DNA from: Candidatus Eremiobacteraceae bacterium
Lineage (GTDB): Bacteria; Vulcanimicrobiota; Vulcanimicrobiia; Eremiobacterales; Eremiobacteraceae
Direction: 5' to 3'
NCBI GenBank assembly: GCA_035710745.1
Contig: DASTCX010000031.1
Span: 1-64,000, forward strand
DNA length: 64,000 bases
The notes under the pieces were generated by a model. The model worked only from the letters and a program-made list of their open reading frames with translations, was not told the DNA's origin and made no database searches. Positions 9,599 to 21,195 of this stretch are shown piece after piece; positions within the stretch are counted from its first letter, which is position 1, and every line of letters begins with the position of its first letter. The position numbers were made by a program, and so were the translations under genes.

Positions 9599-11360
9599 CA
9601 AGGTCCTCATCGCGAATCGCGGCGAGATCGCGCTGCGCGTCATCCGCGCGTGCAAGGAACTCGGCGTCGCGACCGTCGCGGTGTACTCCGACGTCGATCG
9701 CGACGCGGCGCACGTCACCGCGGCCGATGAGGCGTATCGCATCGGGCCGCCGCCGGCAGCGCAGTCGTACCTCGATTTCGATGCGATCATCGAGACCGCG
9801 AAACGAAGCGGTGCGGACGCCATCCACCCGGGCTATGGATTCCTCGCCGAGAACGCCGCCTTCGCGCGGCGTTGCGAAGACGAAAAGCTTACCTTCATCG
9901 GACCATCCGCCAGCCTTATCGAAATGATGGGCGACAAAGTCGCCGCGCGCAACGCGGCCCGGAAAGCGGGCATGCCGATCGTGCCCGGCACGACCGAACC
10001 GGTGCGGTCGCCCGAAGATGCGAAGCGCCTCGCGAAAACGATCGGCTATCCGCTGGCGATCAAAGCAGCGGCCGGCGGGGGCGGCAAGGGACTGAAGGTC
10101 GCGCGCGACGCCTCGGAAGTCGATCAAGCGTTTTCTCTCGCCGCGAAAGAAGCCGCGACGTATTTCAAAGACGGCACGGTTTACCTCGAGCGATATCTCG
10201 CGCGGCCGAAACACGTCGAAGTCCAGGTGCTCGGCGACAAACACGGCAACGCGGTACACGTCGGCGAGCGCGACTGCTCGCTCCAGCGGCGGCATCAAAA
10301 ACTCGTCGAGGAGACGCCGGCGACGATCGCCGACACCGTCCGGCAACGTCTGCTCGATGCCGCGCTCGGGCTTGCCAAGACGATCCGCTACGACAGCGCC
10401 GGCACGATCGAGTGCCTCGTCGAGGGCGACGAGTTCTTCTTCCTCGAGATGAACACGCGCATCCAAGTCGAGCATACGATCACCGAGGCGGTGTGGGGGC
10501 TCGATCTCGTCAAGGCGCAGATCCGCGTCGCGGCCGGCGAAGCGCTCTGGTTCTCGCAAAAAGAGCTCGCGCCGCGCGGACACGCGATCGAATGCCGCAT
10601 CAATGCCGAATCCCCGGCTTTTGGTTTCCGGCCGAGCGCAGGGCGCATCGACGTGTTCGCGCCGTCGGCGGGCCCCGGCATCCGCGTCGACGCGGCGGCA
10701 TATCCAGGCTGGGTCATCCCTCAAGAGTACGATTCGCTGCTCGCGAAGCTCGTCGCGTGGGGCGAGGATCGCGAGGAGGCGCGGCGCCGCATGCTGCGTG
10801 CGCTCGGCGAATTCGTCGTGAGCGGCGTCGACACGACCATTCCGTTGTTCGACTTGCTGCTCTGCGACGAGCGCTTCGTCCGCGGTGACTATGCGACGCC
10901 CGACGTCGAGTCGTTCGTCGATCGCCACAAAGAACGGATCGCGGCGCATGTCGCCGAGCGCAAATCGACGGCGATAGCCGGCACGATCGGCGAGCCATCG
11001 GCCGAAACCGACCAGGGCCGGACCGTTACCGTCGAAGTGAACGACAAACGTTTCGATGTGCGAGTCTTCGGCGACGGACCGGGCACCTCGAGCGCGCGCG
11101 CGAAAGCGCCCCGATTCAAGGCCCCGAAGAGGGTAGCGGCCGACGCCAACCGCGTCACCGCGCCGATGCACGGCATCGTGGCGGACATCAAGATCGCGCC
11201 CGGCGACTCGGTGCGCGACGGCCAGGTCGTCGCCATCGTCGAAGCGATGAAGATGATGAACGAAATCGTGGCGCACCGCGAGGGCGTCGTGAAGTCCGTG
11301 GACACGAACGTCGGCGACACCCTTGAGACCGGCGCTTCGATCCTGACCTTCGAGGCGTAA
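9591..11360 (+). CDS. pccA: Acyl-CoA carboxylase biotin carboxylase/biotin carrier subunit
   Basis: ATP-dependent biotin carboxylase fused to its biotin carrier. The start at ATG 9591 gives [18 protein letters not shown], the standard family N-terminus. ATP-grasp signatures include [15 protein letters not shown] and [15 protein letters not shown]. The C-terminal biotinyl domain has the lysine in EAMKMMNE near residue 554. With 589 residues it lacks the long extra domain of mitochondrial PCCA. It forms the holo-carboxylase with PccB, and the tiny ORF before it may bridge the two. Confidence 0.95.
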   Translation: MFDKVLIANRGEIALRVIRACKELGVATVAVYSDVDRDAAHVTAADEAYRIGPPPAAQSYLDFDAIIETAKRSGADAIHPGYGFLAENAAFARRCEDEKLTFIGPSASLIEMMGDKVAARNAARKAGMPIVPGTTEPVRSPEDAKRLAKTIGYPLAIKAAAGGGGKGLKVARDASEVDQAFSLAAKEAATYFKDGTVYLERYLARPKHVEVQVLGDKHGNAVHVGERDCSLQRRHQKLVEETPATIADTVRQRLLDAALGLAKTIRYDSAGTIECLVEGDEFFFLEMNTRIQVEHTITEAVWGLDLVKAQIRVAAGEALWFSQKELAPRGHAIECRINAESPAFGFRPSAGRIDVFAPSAGPGIRVDAAAYPGWVIPQEYDSLLAKLVAWGEDREEARRRMLRALGEFVVSGVDTTIPLFDLLLCDERFVRGDYATPDVESFVDRHKERIAAHVAERKSTAIAGTIGEPSAETDQGRTVTVEVNDKRFDVRVFGDGPGTSSARAKAPRFKAPKRVAADANRVTAPMHGIVADIKIAPGDSVRDGQVVAIVEAMKMMNEIVAHREGVVKSVDTNVGDTLETGASILTFEA

Positions 11361-11404
11361 GGTGCGCACAGGCCGCGCGCGGCGCGTCTGCGAACAGCCG
11401 TCAC

Positions 11405-12987
<1,583 letters not shown>

Positions 12988-12991
<4 letters not shown>

Positions 12992-13404
12992 TCGACGGCC
13001 GCGCGCTCGATCACGTCGCCATCGTCGTCGCTGATCTGGCGGAGGCCGAGCGCCGATACGCATCGCTCGGCTTCACCGTCCGCTATCGCGAGCGCGTCGA
13101 GGATCAAGGCGTCGATATCGTCGGCATGCGGGCCGGCGACGGCTCGATAGAATTGCTGCGGCCGGTCGCAACCGATTCGCCGCTCGTCCGCTATCTCGGC
13201 GACAAGCCATCCCGGCTCCACCACTTCGCGTACCGAGTGCCGGACCTCGTGGCCGAGCTCAAGCGCCTCGCATCGCAGGGCGTGCGTCTGATCGACGAAC
13301 GGCCTCGACGCGGCGCGCACGGCAATCTCATCGCGTTCATCCATCCGTCGGAGACAGGCGGCACGCTCGTCGAGCTGTGTCAACCGCCAACGGACTCTCT
13401 ATGA
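12988..13404 (+). CDS. mce: Methylmalonyl-CoA epimerase
   Basis: Interconverts (S)- and (R)-methylmalonyl-CoA, linking the carboxylase product to the mutase substrate. The 138 residues match the vicinal-oxygen-chelate fold: [18 protein letters not shown], the metal His in HHFAYRVPD and terminal Glu in [12 protein letters not shown] 12988 overlaps the mutase stop by 4 nt, implying translational coupling. This closes the propionate-to-succinyl-CoA operon, and a REP follows its stop by 10 nt. Confidence 0.93.
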
Positions 13405-13414
13405 CGGGCCGCGG

Positions 13415-13436
13415 CGGTCGAGCTAAAGCTCGACCG
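13415..13436. repeat. REP palindrome, AGCT type
   Basis: Perfect 22-nt inverted repeat just after the epimerase stop codon and identical to the copy at 165-186. Confidence 0.9.
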
Positions 13437-13489
13437 CTACAAGCCCATTGAGGCAGGTCCTGTACGGGCCCCGCCTAAACGCTTGATGC

Positions 13490-14218
13490 ATGTCCGAAGC
13501 TTGGCAAGAGTCGGATTCGAAAGTGTTTGCGGACCTCGGCCGCATCTACACGCCGAACCGCGACGAGATCGAATCGACGATTCTCCGGCTCATCCCCGCG
13601 CGACCCGACGAGCGTTTCTGGTGCGTCGACGTCGGCGCCGGCGAAGGCTGGTTGAGCCACCGCGTACTGCAGCGCTTCAATGGCGCGCAGGTCATCGCGC
13701 TCGACGGCTCGCCGGCCATGCTCGCGCGAGCTCGCGAACGGCTCGCACCGTATGGACAACGCGCGATCGTCCGTGAATTCCGGCTCGAATCCGACGCCTG
13801 GATCGCGCCGCTGCCCGGCGGCGTCCGCTGTTTCCTCAGCAGCATCGTGCTCCACCATCTCGATCCCGAAGCGCGCTGGACGCTCTTCCGCAATCTCTAC
13901 CGCCGGCTCGAGCCCGGCGGCGCGCTGCTCATGGCGGATCTCATCGCGCCGTCTAGCGAAGCCGAACGCGATTACGCCGCCGAGTTCTGGGATGCCGAGG
14001 TGAAGCGCCAGTCGACCGAGATGACGGGAAGTCTGCTCGCGTTCGATCGCTTCGACGGCGACCAGTGGAATTGGTACCGGCACCCCGATCCGGGCGATCG
14101 CCCGTCGCGGCTGCTCGATCAGTTGAAGTGGCTGGAAGAGGTGGGATTCGTCGGCGTGAGCGCGTTTTGGCTGCGCGCAGGTCACGCGGTGTTCGGGGGC
14201 TTCAAGGCAAGGCCCTGA
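13490..14218 (+). CDS. SAM-dependent class I methyltransferase
   Basis: 242 residues with a SAM-binding core: motif I VDVGAGEGWLSHRVL near 45-60, acidic VIALDGSP after the second strand, and SSIVLHHLDPEARW at motif IV. It fits the small-molecule Methyltransf_25 type group. The substrate cannot be predicted. It stands alone, separated from the epimerase by a REP, and is followed by a 320-nt gap. Confidence 0.85.
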   Translation: MSEAWQESDSKVFADLGRIYTPNRDEIESTILRLIPARPDERFWCVDVGAGEGWLSHRVLQRFNGAQVIALDGSPAMLARARERLAPYGQRAIVREFRLESDAWIAPLPGGVRCFLSSIVLHHLDPEARWTLFRNLYRRLEPGGALLMADLIAPSSEAERDYAAEFWDAEVKRQSTEMTGSLLAFDRFDGDQWNWYRHPDPGDRPSRLLDQLKWLEEVGFVGVSAFWLRAGHAVFGGFKARP

Positions 14219-14230
14219 GAGGCTAAGGCG

Positions 14231-14323
14231 CTACAGCCACCACGGGCGCTTGCTGCGAACGACGCCGTTCGCCAGGATCGGCACGACAATCGCCAGCGCG
14301 ACCGCGCTGAGTATCCAACGCAC
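14231..14323 (-). CDS. Possible 30-residue single-span membrane peptide
   Basis: A GTG start preceded 9 nt upstream by GGGGAG opens a short frame coding for one hydrophobic helix (ILSAVALAIVVPILANGV) flanked by Arg residues and ending KRPWWL. The layout (SD, one span, basic/aromatic end) is that of a small membrane protein. It is too short for homology to be judged by eye, and its 3' end nearly touches the methyltransferase stop. Confidence 0.35.
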   Translation of the reverse strand: MRWILSAVALAIVVPILANGVVRSKRPWWL

Positions 14324-14391
14324 GTGACTCGACTCCCCACTCCACCCACCGGTTGTCAATAACCCTATCATCGGAGCCGCCCGCCGCGAAG

Positions 14392-14431
14392 GTGATGGCT
14401 TTCCCTTTCGCATGGGCGTAAGCCCCATCAC
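14392..14431. other. Strong multi-segment hairpin in a gene-poor gap
   Basis: GTGAT/ATCAC, GGCTT/AAGCC and CCC/GGG form a stacked stem with a small CC bulge and an 8-nt loop. It sits between the tiny membrane ORF (which reads away from it) and the GGDEF-EAL gene. A TTTTT run follows at about 14441, too far for a classic terminator. It may be a leader element. It does not match the c-di-GMP-I or fluoride aptamer consensus as I remember them. Confidence 0.4.
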
Positions 14432-14539
14432 ACTTAGGACTTTTTGCGCCCCGCCACACCGGACGAGGGCGCCTGCGCGCCCCGGAAAATGCGGCCGGAG
14501 CCCTCTGCGCGCTGCGAATCGTTCGATAAATATGGATAG

Positions 14540-17212
14540 ATGGAAAGCGACACCGCGACCGAGCAGGTCCAGGCGCGGCCGATGCCGCCGCTCCGCCGCG
14601 CGTTCTTCGGCGCGGCGGCTCGCGTGCTTTCGGCGTTCGCTCGAGTGCTGCCCAAGCCGCGGACGGCGACGCCGATCGCGATCGACGACGCGCATGACGA
14701 AGAGCAGCGCTTCCGCTGGTTCGTCACAAGCAGCCAAGACATGCTCGTCGAGATGTCGGTCGACGGGCGGCTCATGTACGTCAGTCCGAATTGCGCTTCG
14801 ATCGTCGGCTACGAGCCGCACGAACTTCTCGGCCGGTCGATCTTCGAATTCACGCACCCGGACGACCTCGCGCAGTCGAGCGCGTCGCTTGTCGCGACGG
14901 TCGGCGGCAAGCCCGTCGGTGTGAAGCTGCGCTACAAGCACAAGAGCGGGCAGTGGCGTTGGTACGAGGGCTACCGCCGGCTCTACCGCCGATCGAACGG
15001 CGACGTCCGCATCGTCACGATCGCGCGCGACGTCACCGAGCGGCGCAACGCCGAAGACGCGGCGCGACAGTCCGAAGCTCGGCTGCGCCTTCACGTCGAA
15101 CAGACGCCTGTCGCGGTCATCGGTTGGGATAGCGAGGGTCGGATCGCAAGCTGGAACCCGGCCGCCGAATCGATCTTCGGGTTCACCGAGTCCGAAGCAC
15201 TCGGCAAGGACGGGCAGGCGCTTCTCGGACGCCCGCGGCCGGGCGGCGCGCAAGGCAGCCGCGTCACGCGCGATGCGACGACGAAGGCGGGCACGCACAT
15301 CATCTGCGAGTGGAACGACACGCCGCTCGTCGCAGTCGACGGCTCGCTCGTCGGCGCGACCTCGATGGTCCAAGACGTCACCGATCGCATGCGCGCGCAG
15401 GAGGCGCTGCGCGACAGCGAAGCGGCGATCCGCTCGCTGTACGAGGTGACATCCGCGCCGCACATCGACCATTACGACAAAGTCGACGCGGTGCTCGCGA
15501 TGGGCTGCGCCTTCTTCCACCTCCCTTCGGGCATCATCACGCGCATCGACGGCGATGAGCTCGAGATCTTGTCCGCGCAATATCCCGACGAGCGCTTCAA
15601 GCGCGGCGCGCGCTTCAAACTCGCGACGATGTACTCCGGTCGAGTCGTCGCGGCAGGCGAGACGGTGGCGATCCACGACGGCCGGACGCCGGACTGGGAG
15701 AGCCATCCGGCGCACCAGACGTTCAAGCTCGAGGCCTACATCGGCACGCCGCTGCGCGTCAGCGGTCAGGTGTATGGCACGATCAGCTTCGCCGGGCCGG
15801 AACCGCGCGCGACGCCGTTCTCCGAGACAGAGATAGATTTCATCAGGCTCATCGCGCAGTGGCTCGGCCTCGCGATCGAGCACCGCAACGTCGAAGATGA
15901 GCTGCGGCACAACGCGCTTCACGACGCGCTCACAGGTCTGCCGAATCAGCGCCTCTTCTACGATCGCGTCCAGGTCGCGATGGCGCAAGCAAAGCGCTCG
16001 AATGAGAAGGTCGCGGTGTGCTTCCTCGACCTCGACCGCTTCAAGGTGATCAACGATACGCTCGGCCATCGCATCGGCGACGGGTTGCTCCAAGAGGTGT
16101 CGGCGCGCATCTCGACGACGCTGCGCGAAGGCGATACGCTTGCGCGTCTCGGAGGCGATGAATTCGTCGTCTTGCTGCCCGATGTCGGCGATGCCGCCGC
16201 CGCGGGCAAGATCGCGCAGCGCCTCCTCGACTCGCTCGAAGCGCCGGTTTCGATCGATGGTCGCGAGCTTTTCGTCACCGCGAGCATCGGCATCAGCCTG
16301 TATCCCGATGCCGGAGCCGACCCGGAGACGCTCGTCAAGCACGCCGACTACGCGATGTATCGCGCGAAAGAGGTCGGCCGCGCGACGTACCAGCTCTACA
16401 CGCCGACCGATGCGAAATCGAACGAGCGGCTCGCGCTCGAGACGTCGTTGCGCCGCGCTGTGAAGAACGGCGAATTGCTGCTCCACTATCAGCCGCAGAT
16501 CGACATCTCATCGGGCAAACTCGTCGGCGTCGAGGCGCTCGTCCGGTGGGAGCGGCCGGGCCTCGGCCTCGTGCCGCCGTCGGAGTTCATCCCGATCGCT
16601 GAGGAGACCGGGCTTATCGTATCGATCGGTTCGTGGGTCATCGAGGAGGCGTGCCGTCAAGCAGCCCAATGGCGCCAGCTCGGCTTCCCGGCGTTCAAGA
16701 TGGCTGTGAACGTGTCGGCGCGTCAGTTCCGCCATAAGTCGTTCGTCGAGTCGGTCGATGCGGTGCTCGCCGCGCACGGGCTTGACCCGTCGAGCCTCGA
16801 GATCGAACTGACCGAAAGCATCACGATGCATGCGAGCGACGTCGAGCTGCTCGCGTTCGAGGAGCTCAAACGCATCGGCGTTCGGCTCGCCCTCGACGAC
16901 TTCGGCACCGGCTTCGCGTCATTGTCGAATCTCAAGCGCTTTCCGGTCGATGTCGTCAAGGTTGACCGCACCTTCGTCACCGACTGCCTGAACAGCACGG
17001 ACGACGCGGCGATCGTCAAGGCCGTCGTCTCGATGGGCCACGCGCTCCGCCTGCAAGTGACGGCGGAAGGGGTCGAAACGCGCGAGCAGCTGGCGTTCCT
17101 CCAGCTGCTCGGCTGCGACAGCGCACAAGGCTTCTTCGTCGGCGCGCCGATGCCGGCAGCGGATCTCGAACGGCTCGTCGCGGCGCGGATGGGCGTCTTT
17201 CCGGCCGCCTAA
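14540..17212 (+). CDS. PAS-PAS-GAF-GGDEF-EAL dual c-di-GMP enzyme
   Basis: 890-residue sensory protein with both synthetase and phosphodiesterase domains. PAS1 is at ~50-170, PAS2 ~175-290, GAF ~310-455, GGDEF ~455-620 and EAL ~630-885. The GGDEF site [12 protein letters not shown] and RxxD (REGD) are intact. The EAL domain keeps [35 protein letters not shown] and AEGVET, so both activities may be real. No membrane helix is evident. Direction of net activity cannot be told from sequence. It is the second c-di-GMP gene within 10 kb. Confidence 0.94.
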   Translation: MESDTATEQVQARPMPPLRRAFFGAAARVLSAFARVLPKPRTATPIAIDDAHDEEQRFRWFVTSSQDMLVEMSVDGRLMYVSPNCASIVGYEPHELLGRSIFEFTHPDDLAQSSASLVATVGGKPVGVKLRYKHKSGQWRWYEGYRRLYRRSNGDVRIVTIARDVTERRNAEDAARQSEARLRLHVEQTPVAVIGWDSEGRIASWNPAAESIFGFTESEALGKDGQALLGRPRPGGAQGSRVTRDATTKAGTHIICEWNDTPLVAVDGSLVGATSMVQDVTDRMRAQEALRDSEAAIRSLYEVTSAPHIDHYDKVDAVLAMGCAFFHLPSGIITRIDGDELEILSAQYPDERFKRGARFKLATMYSGRVVAAGETVAIHDGRTPDWESHPAHQTFKLEAYIGTPLRVSGQVYGTISFAGPEPRATPFSETEIDFIRLIAQWLGLAIEHRNVEDELRHNALHDALTGLPNQRLFYDRVQVAMAQAKRSNEKVAVCFLDLDRFKVINDTLGHRIGDGLLQEVSARISTTLREGDTLARLGGDEFVVLLPDVGDAAAAGKIAQRLLDSLEAPVSIDGRELFVTASIGISLYPDAGADPETLVKHADYAMYRAKEVGRATYQLYTPTDAKSNERLALETSLRRAVKNGELLLHYQPQIDISSGKLVGVEALVRWERPGLGLVPPSEFIPIAEETGLIVSIGSWVIEEACRQAAQWRQLGFPAFKMAVNVSARQFRHKSFVESVDAVLAAHGLDPSSLEIELTESITMHASDVELLAFEELKRIGVRLALDDFGTGFASLSNLKRFPVDVVKVDRTFVTDCLNSTDDAAIVKAVVSMGHALRLQVTAEGVETREQLAFLQLLGCDSAQGFFVGAPMPAADLERLVAARMGVFPAA

Positions 17213-17247
17213 AGGTATTCGCTTCGGCGGCATCTATTTAGGTCGGC

Positions 17248-18417
17248 ATGGACGAGCCGACGACGCCGCGTACATCGCTCGCACTCGCTGCATCCCTCGC
17301 CATCCTCTCGGTCACCGGTTGTTCGAATCATCGCGATGCGTTCGCTTACAGCGGCACGGTGCAAGCGGATTCGGCATCGGTCGGCTCGACTGCGGGCGGG
17401 CGCGTCACGACGATCGCGGTTTCCGACGGACAACGCGTTAGCAAAGGTCAGACGATAGTCGCCTTCGACGATCGTCAATTGCGAGCCGGCTATCTCGCGG
17501 CGATCGCGGCTCGCGATCAGGCATACGCGCAGCTCCGAGACCTCGAGGCCGGACCGCGCGCGGCCGATATCGCAAAAGCCGAGGCGAACGCGTCGCAGGC
17601 GGACGCCGCGTACGAACAGGCGCGCGTGAACCAGCCGCAAACGGTCCAGGCGGCGCGCTCCGCCGAGGAATCGGCGAAGGCGGATGACGCCGCCGCCAAC
17701 GCGGCGAGCGCCAAAGCGACGCGCGACGAGGAGCGGTCTCAAACGCTCTTCCAGGAAGGCGCCATTTCAGCGCAGGCGATGGACGCATCGCACGCCGCGG
17801 CCGATTCGGCCCGCGGCGCCGCGCAAGCGGCAGATGCGCGACTTCGGCAAGCGGTAGCGCAACTCGATTCGGTCGAACACGGATCGGCCGCGCAAACCGT
17901 CAACTCGGCGGCGGATGCCGCCGCAGCTGCGCACGCAGAGCTGTCGCTCGTGCTCGCGGGAACGCGACCCGACCAATTGCAGCAAGCGAGAGCCGCCGCT
18001 CGGGCGGCAGACGCGAACGTCGCCGCCGCGTCCGCTCGGCTCGATGAAGCGCGTGTGGCCGCTCCTGCCGACGGCGTCGTCGACGGGCTCGACCTTCGGC
18101 CGGGCGATCTTGTCGCAGCGGGTGCGGCGGTCGCGCAGGTCGACGAGTTCGGCGACCCATGGGTCCGCATCTACGTGACGCAGTCGGACATGCAAACCGT
18201 CAAGGTCGGTGCGCCGGTGCGCGTCAGATCCGACGCGCTTGCCGGCCGCACGTTCGACGGTCGTATCGAGACCATCGACGCGCAAGCGCAGTTCACGCCG
18301 CGCGACGTGCAGACCGCGGAAGACCGCGCCGATCTCGCTTTCGGCGTCAAGGTCCGCATCGCCGACCCCGACCGTGCGCTCCGCGCCGGAACGACGGTCG
18401 ACGTCGCGCTGCCGTGA
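17248..18417 (+). CDS. HlyD-type membrane fusion lipoprotein of an ABC exporter
   Basis: 389 residues. A signal sequence ends in a lipobox-like VTGC at about residue 25, so it is probably lipid-anchored. The N-terminal half-barrel includes GGRVTTIAVSDGQRVSKGQTIVAFDD. A long Ala/Asp/Glu/Gln-rich coiled coil follows (~90-270). The second half-motif APADGVVDGLDLRPGDLV and a beta-barrel follow. It resembles YbhG-type adaptors. The ATPase and permease genes follow with overlapping ends, making a three-gene exporter operon. No outer-membrane TolC is adjacent. Confidence 0.9.
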   Translation: MDEPTTPRTSLALAASLAILSVTGCSNHRDAFAYSGTVQADSASVGSTAGGRVTTIAVSDGQRVSKGQTIVAFDDRQLRAGYLAAIAARDQAYAQLRDLEAGPRAADIAKAEANASQADAAYEQARVNQPQTVQAARSAEESAKADDAAANAASAKATRDEERSQTLFQEGAISAQAMDASHAAADSARGAAQAADARLRQAVAQLDSVEHGSAAQTVNSAADAAAAAHAELSLVLAGTRPDQLQQARAAARAADANVAAASARLDEARVAAPADGVVDGLDLRPGDLVAAGAAVAQVDEFGDPWVRIYVTQSDMQTVKVGAPVRVRSDALAGRTFDGRIETIDAQAQFTPRDVQTAEDRADLAFGVKVRIADPDRALRAGTTVDVALP

Positions 18418-19352
18418 CCGTCACGATCGAGACGAAGGCGCTCACGAAGCGCTACGGCGTCCATACGGTCGTCAACGGCATCGACCTTCGGATCGAGTCG
18501 GGTTCGATCTTCGGTTTCCTCGGACCGAACGGCAGCGGCAAGTCGACGACGATCAAGATGCTGTGCGGGCTCGTAGCGCCGACGTCGGGAAGCGCGTCGG
18601 TGGACGGGCACGATATCGTGCACGATGGTGACGGCGTCAGGCTCGCGATCGGGTACATGTCGCAATCGTTCTCGCTCTACGGCGATCTGACGGTCGATCA
18701 GAACCTCGAGTTCTATGGCCGCGCATACGCGCTCGAGGCGGTTGCGCGTGAGCGGCGCAAACGCGAGGTGGCGGAGCTCACCGGCGTCGAACGCTTCAAG
18801 GACCAGCAAGCGCAAACGCTGTCGGGCGGATGGAAGCAGCGCCTCGCGCTCGCCTCGGCGTTGCTGCACGACCCACAAGTGCTCTTCCTCGACGAGCCGA
18901 CCGCGGGCATCGATCCGGTCGCTCGTCGCGACCTATGGGATCTGTTGTTCAAGCTCGCGGGCGATGGCCGGACGCTGTTCGTCACGACGCACTATATGGA
19001 CGAAGCCGAGCGGTGCACGCGCGTCGGCTACATCTACGACGGCGATCTCATCGCGCAGGGAACGCTCGACGAGTTGCGCGCGCTGCCGGGCGTCAACGCG
19101 CCTGGCACCGTTCGCTATTTCGTACGCTCGGATCGGGTGATGACGGCGTTCGCGCGTGCGCGCTCGCTGCCGTACGTCCGCGACGTCACGATCTTCGGCC
19201 GAGATCTCCACCTCGTCGTGTCGTCCGACGTCGACTCCAAGCGTGTCGCGTCGGACCTGTCTGAAGCGGGAGTGTCGATCGTCGAGCGGATCGAGCCGTC
19301 GCTCGAAGACGTCTTCGTCGCGTTGACGCGCGCTCGGGCGAACGTCGCATGA
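18414..19352 (+). CDS. ABC exporter ATP-binding protein
   Basis: 312-residue ABC ATPase, YbhF/NatA-like. The GTG at 18414 overlaps the stop of the adaptor gene (GTGA). Walker A GPNGSGKST, Q-loop SQSFSLYGDL, signature LSGGWKQRLALA, Walker B VLFLDEPTAGIDP and H-loop TTHYMDE are all intact. Only one nucleotide-binding domain is present, so it should homodimerise on the ABC-2 permease encoded next, with which it overlaps by 4 nt. Confidence 0.93.
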   Translation: MTVTIETKALTKRYGVHTVVNGIDLRIESGSIFGFLGPNGSGKSTTIKMLCGLVAPTSGSASVDGHDIVHDGDGVRLAIGYMSQSFSLYGDLTVDQNLEFYGRAYALEAVARERRKREVAELTGVERFKDQQAQTLSGGWKQRLALASALLHDPQVLFLDEPTAGIDPVARRDLWDLLFKLAGDGRTLFVTTHYMDEAERCTRVGYIYDGDLIAQGTLDELRALPGVNAPGTVRYFVRSDRVMTAFARARSLPYVRDVTIFGRDLHLVVSSDVDSKRVASDLSEAGVSIVERIEPSLEDVFVALTRARANVA

Positions 19353-20473
19353 GGCGTCCGTTCGACCTTCGCGGATTCGGCGCGGTCTTGTACAAGGAAC
19401 TGATCCACGTCGTCCACGACCCAACGACGCTCGTGCTCGCGCTCGCGCTGCCGCTCCTCCAGCTGCTCATATTCGGTTATGCGATCAACACGCGCGTCGA
19501 GCACATCGGCACCGCATATCTCGACGAAGACCACGGTCAGATCGCCGTACGTGTGCTCGACGCCTTGCGTGCGTCGCAGGATTTCAACCTCGTGTACGAG
19601 GCTGGATCGCGCGAGCAGCTCCACGAGCTCATCGTCGCCGACAAGGTGAAGATCGCGATCGACGTTCCGCCGAATTTCTCGGCCGACGTCATCGCGGGAA
19701 GACCTGCCCAGCTCCAGGTCCTCATCGACGGCTCGGACTCGTCGATCGCAGACGTCGCGCTCGCTTCGGCATCGTCGATCGGCTCGGCGTTGAGCGCTCA
19801 GCTCGACCCGCGCTTGAGCGTGACGCCGCAGCTCATCGACGTGCGGCCGAGGACGCTCTTCAATCCGAGCCTGCGCAGCGCGAACTTCCTCGTGCCCGGG
19901 CTCATCGGCGTCATCATGCAGATCATCACGATCTTCTTGACGGCGCTCGCGATCGTCGGTGAGCGCGAGCGCGGCACGCTCGACCAGCTGCTCGTGACGC
20001 CCATCGGCTCGACCGGTCTCATGCTCGGCAAGATCGTGCCGTACGCCGCGATCGGGTTCGTCGACTTCCTCGGCGTGTTCGCCGCTATGCTGTTCGTATT
20101 CAAAGTGCCGATCGCCGGTAGCGCGCTGCTGCTGCTCGTCCTCGCGATCGGGTTCTTGCTCGCGGCGCTCGGCTTGGGTCTGCTCGTCTCGAGCGTCGCA
20201 CGCTCGCAGCTCCAGGCGATGCTCATGACGATGGGCATCATGCTGCCGTCGATCTTGCTCTCGGGCTTCTTCTTCGAACGCGACGCGATGCCGTGGATCA
20301 TGCAGCTCCTCGGTTATGCGATTCCGCTGACCTACTTCCTCGAGATCCTCCGCGGCATCATCTTGCGCGGCGCAGGCCTTGCGGAGCTCTGGCCGTCGGT
20401 CACCGCGATGCTCTCGCTCGGCTTGTTCCTCGTGATCGTCGCATCGGTCCGCTTCGCCCGCACCACATCATGA
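19349..20473 (+). CDS. ABC-2 type exporter permease
   Basis: 374 residues with the YbhR/YhhJ-like layout: one N-terminal membrane segment (VLALALPLLQLLIFGYAIN), a large extracytoplasmic domain (~45-175), then five hydrophobic segments. The ERERGTLDQLLVTPIG motif at the domain boundary is typical of ABC-2 permeases. It completes the exporter operon. The substrate is unknown; drugs or lipids are usual for this group. REP arrays begin 20 nt after its stop. Confidence 0.9.
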   Translation: MRRPFDLRGFGAVLYKELIHVVHDPTTLVLALALPLLQLLIFGYAINTRVEHIGTAYLDEDHGQIAVRVLDALRASQDFNLVYEAGSREQLHELIVADKVKIAIDVPPNFSADVIAGRPAQLQVLIDGSDSSIADVALASASSIGSALSAQLDPRLSVTPQLIDVRPRTLFNPSLRSANFLVPGLIGVIMQIITIFLTALAIVGERERGTLDQLLVTPIGSTGLMLGKIVPYAAIGFVDFLGVFAAMLFVFKVPIAGSALLLLVLAIGFLLAALGLGLLVSSVARSQLQAMLMTMGIMLPSILLSGFFFERDAMPWIMQLLGYAIPLTYFLEILRGIILRGAGLAELWPSVTAMLSLGLFLVIVASVRFARTTS

Positions 20474-20488
20474 CCGCTTGAGAGACTG

Positions 20489-20680
20489 GGGAGCGGTCGA
20501 GATTCATCTCGACCGCCGCGGCCTCGCACGTAAGGAAAAGGGGAGCGGTCGAGATGCTCTGAGTAAAGGGGAGCGGTCGAGATTCATCTCGACCGCCGCG
20601 GCCTCGCACGTAAGGAAAAGGGAGCGGTCGAGTTGCTCTGAGTAAAGGGGAGCGGTCGAGATTCATCTCGACCGCCGCGG
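20489..20680. repeat. Upstream REP array of the RAYT locus
   Basis: Three full AGAT-type palindromes at 20494-20515, 20574-20595 and 20653-20674, spaced 80 and 79 nt. They sit in a tandem unit that also carries a truncated half-copy (20546-20555 and 20625-20634) followed by TGCTCTGAGTAAAG. Each full copy is preceded by GGGGAG and followed by CCGCGG. The array fills nearly the whole gap between the exporter permease and the transposase. Confidence 0.92.
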
Positions 20681-20722
20681 CCTCGCCTGGACGATAGGTT
20701 CAAGCGAAGTGAAGCCCTTATC

Positions 20723-21184
20723 ATGAGATTTCACAGGACACCACCGCGCCTTGAAGACGTCGACTATGCTCAGGATTTAACGTACCTCATCACATTCTGC
20801 GTCGCCGACAGACGCGCGGCGTTTTCTGAGTCAACTATCGCGTCGATCGCGACCGAAGAACTGCGCCACTTTCGCGATGCCGGTTTGTACTATCTCTACG
20901 GATACGCCGTTATGCCCGACCACATTCACGCGGTCATGCGTCTGCGAAAGGTCGGCATCCACCTATCGAAGGTTGTCAGAACGCTGCGCGCCGCCATCAC
21001 GATACGAGTTCGCAGACTTATCGATGGATTCGAGTGGCAGCGCGGCTATCACGAGCGGATCATACACGGTGTGAGAGAATGCCGAGAAACGGTCGACTAC
21101 GTTCTTGCGAACCCTTTCCGGGCCGGCCTCGTAGCAGCTCACGAACAGTACGAATACTCAGGGATTGTCGATCGTTGGCGTTGA
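20723..21184 (+). CDS. REP-associated tyrosine transposase (RAYT, Y1_Tnp family)
   Basis: 153 residues of the IS200-like HUH endonuclease family. The HUH pair is in MPDHIHAVM near residue 73. The catalytic tyrosine is most likely that in ETVDYVLANPFRAGLV near residue 128; the segment WQRGYHERII just before it is typical of RAYTs. Unlike an insertion sequence it is single copy here and flanked by REP arrays in opposite orientations. RAYTs are thought to be domesticated, vertically kept enzymes that mobilise REPs through single-stranded DNA. No ribosome site stands out before ATG 20723. Confidence 0.93.
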   Translation: MRFHRTPPRLEDVDYAQDLTYLITFCVADRRAAFSESTIASIATEELRHFRDAGLYYLYGYAVMPDHIHAVMRLRKVGIHLSKVVRTLRAAITIRVRRLIDGFEWQRGYHERIIHGVRECRETVDYVLANPFRAGLVAAHEQYEYSGIVDRWR

Positions 21185-21195
21185 CTCGGCTAGAC

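Noticed and set aside
9486-11369. Minus-strand frame of 627 codons antisense to pccA
   Set aside because: It mirrors the codon pattern of a clear biotin carboxylase and has no recognisable domain.
14392-14431. c-di-GMP or fluoride riboswitch before the GGDEF-EAL gene
   Set aside because: Stem sequences are suggestive (GTGATGG, CCATCAC) but the conserved loops of both aptamers are missing.
14231-16486. Minus-strand frame of 751 codons antisense to the GGDEF-EAL gene
   Set aside because: The plus strand holds a full domain set with intact active sites. The antisense frame is Arg/Asp/Ala-rich noise typical of GC-rich DNA. Only its last 30 codons, outside the gene, might be real.
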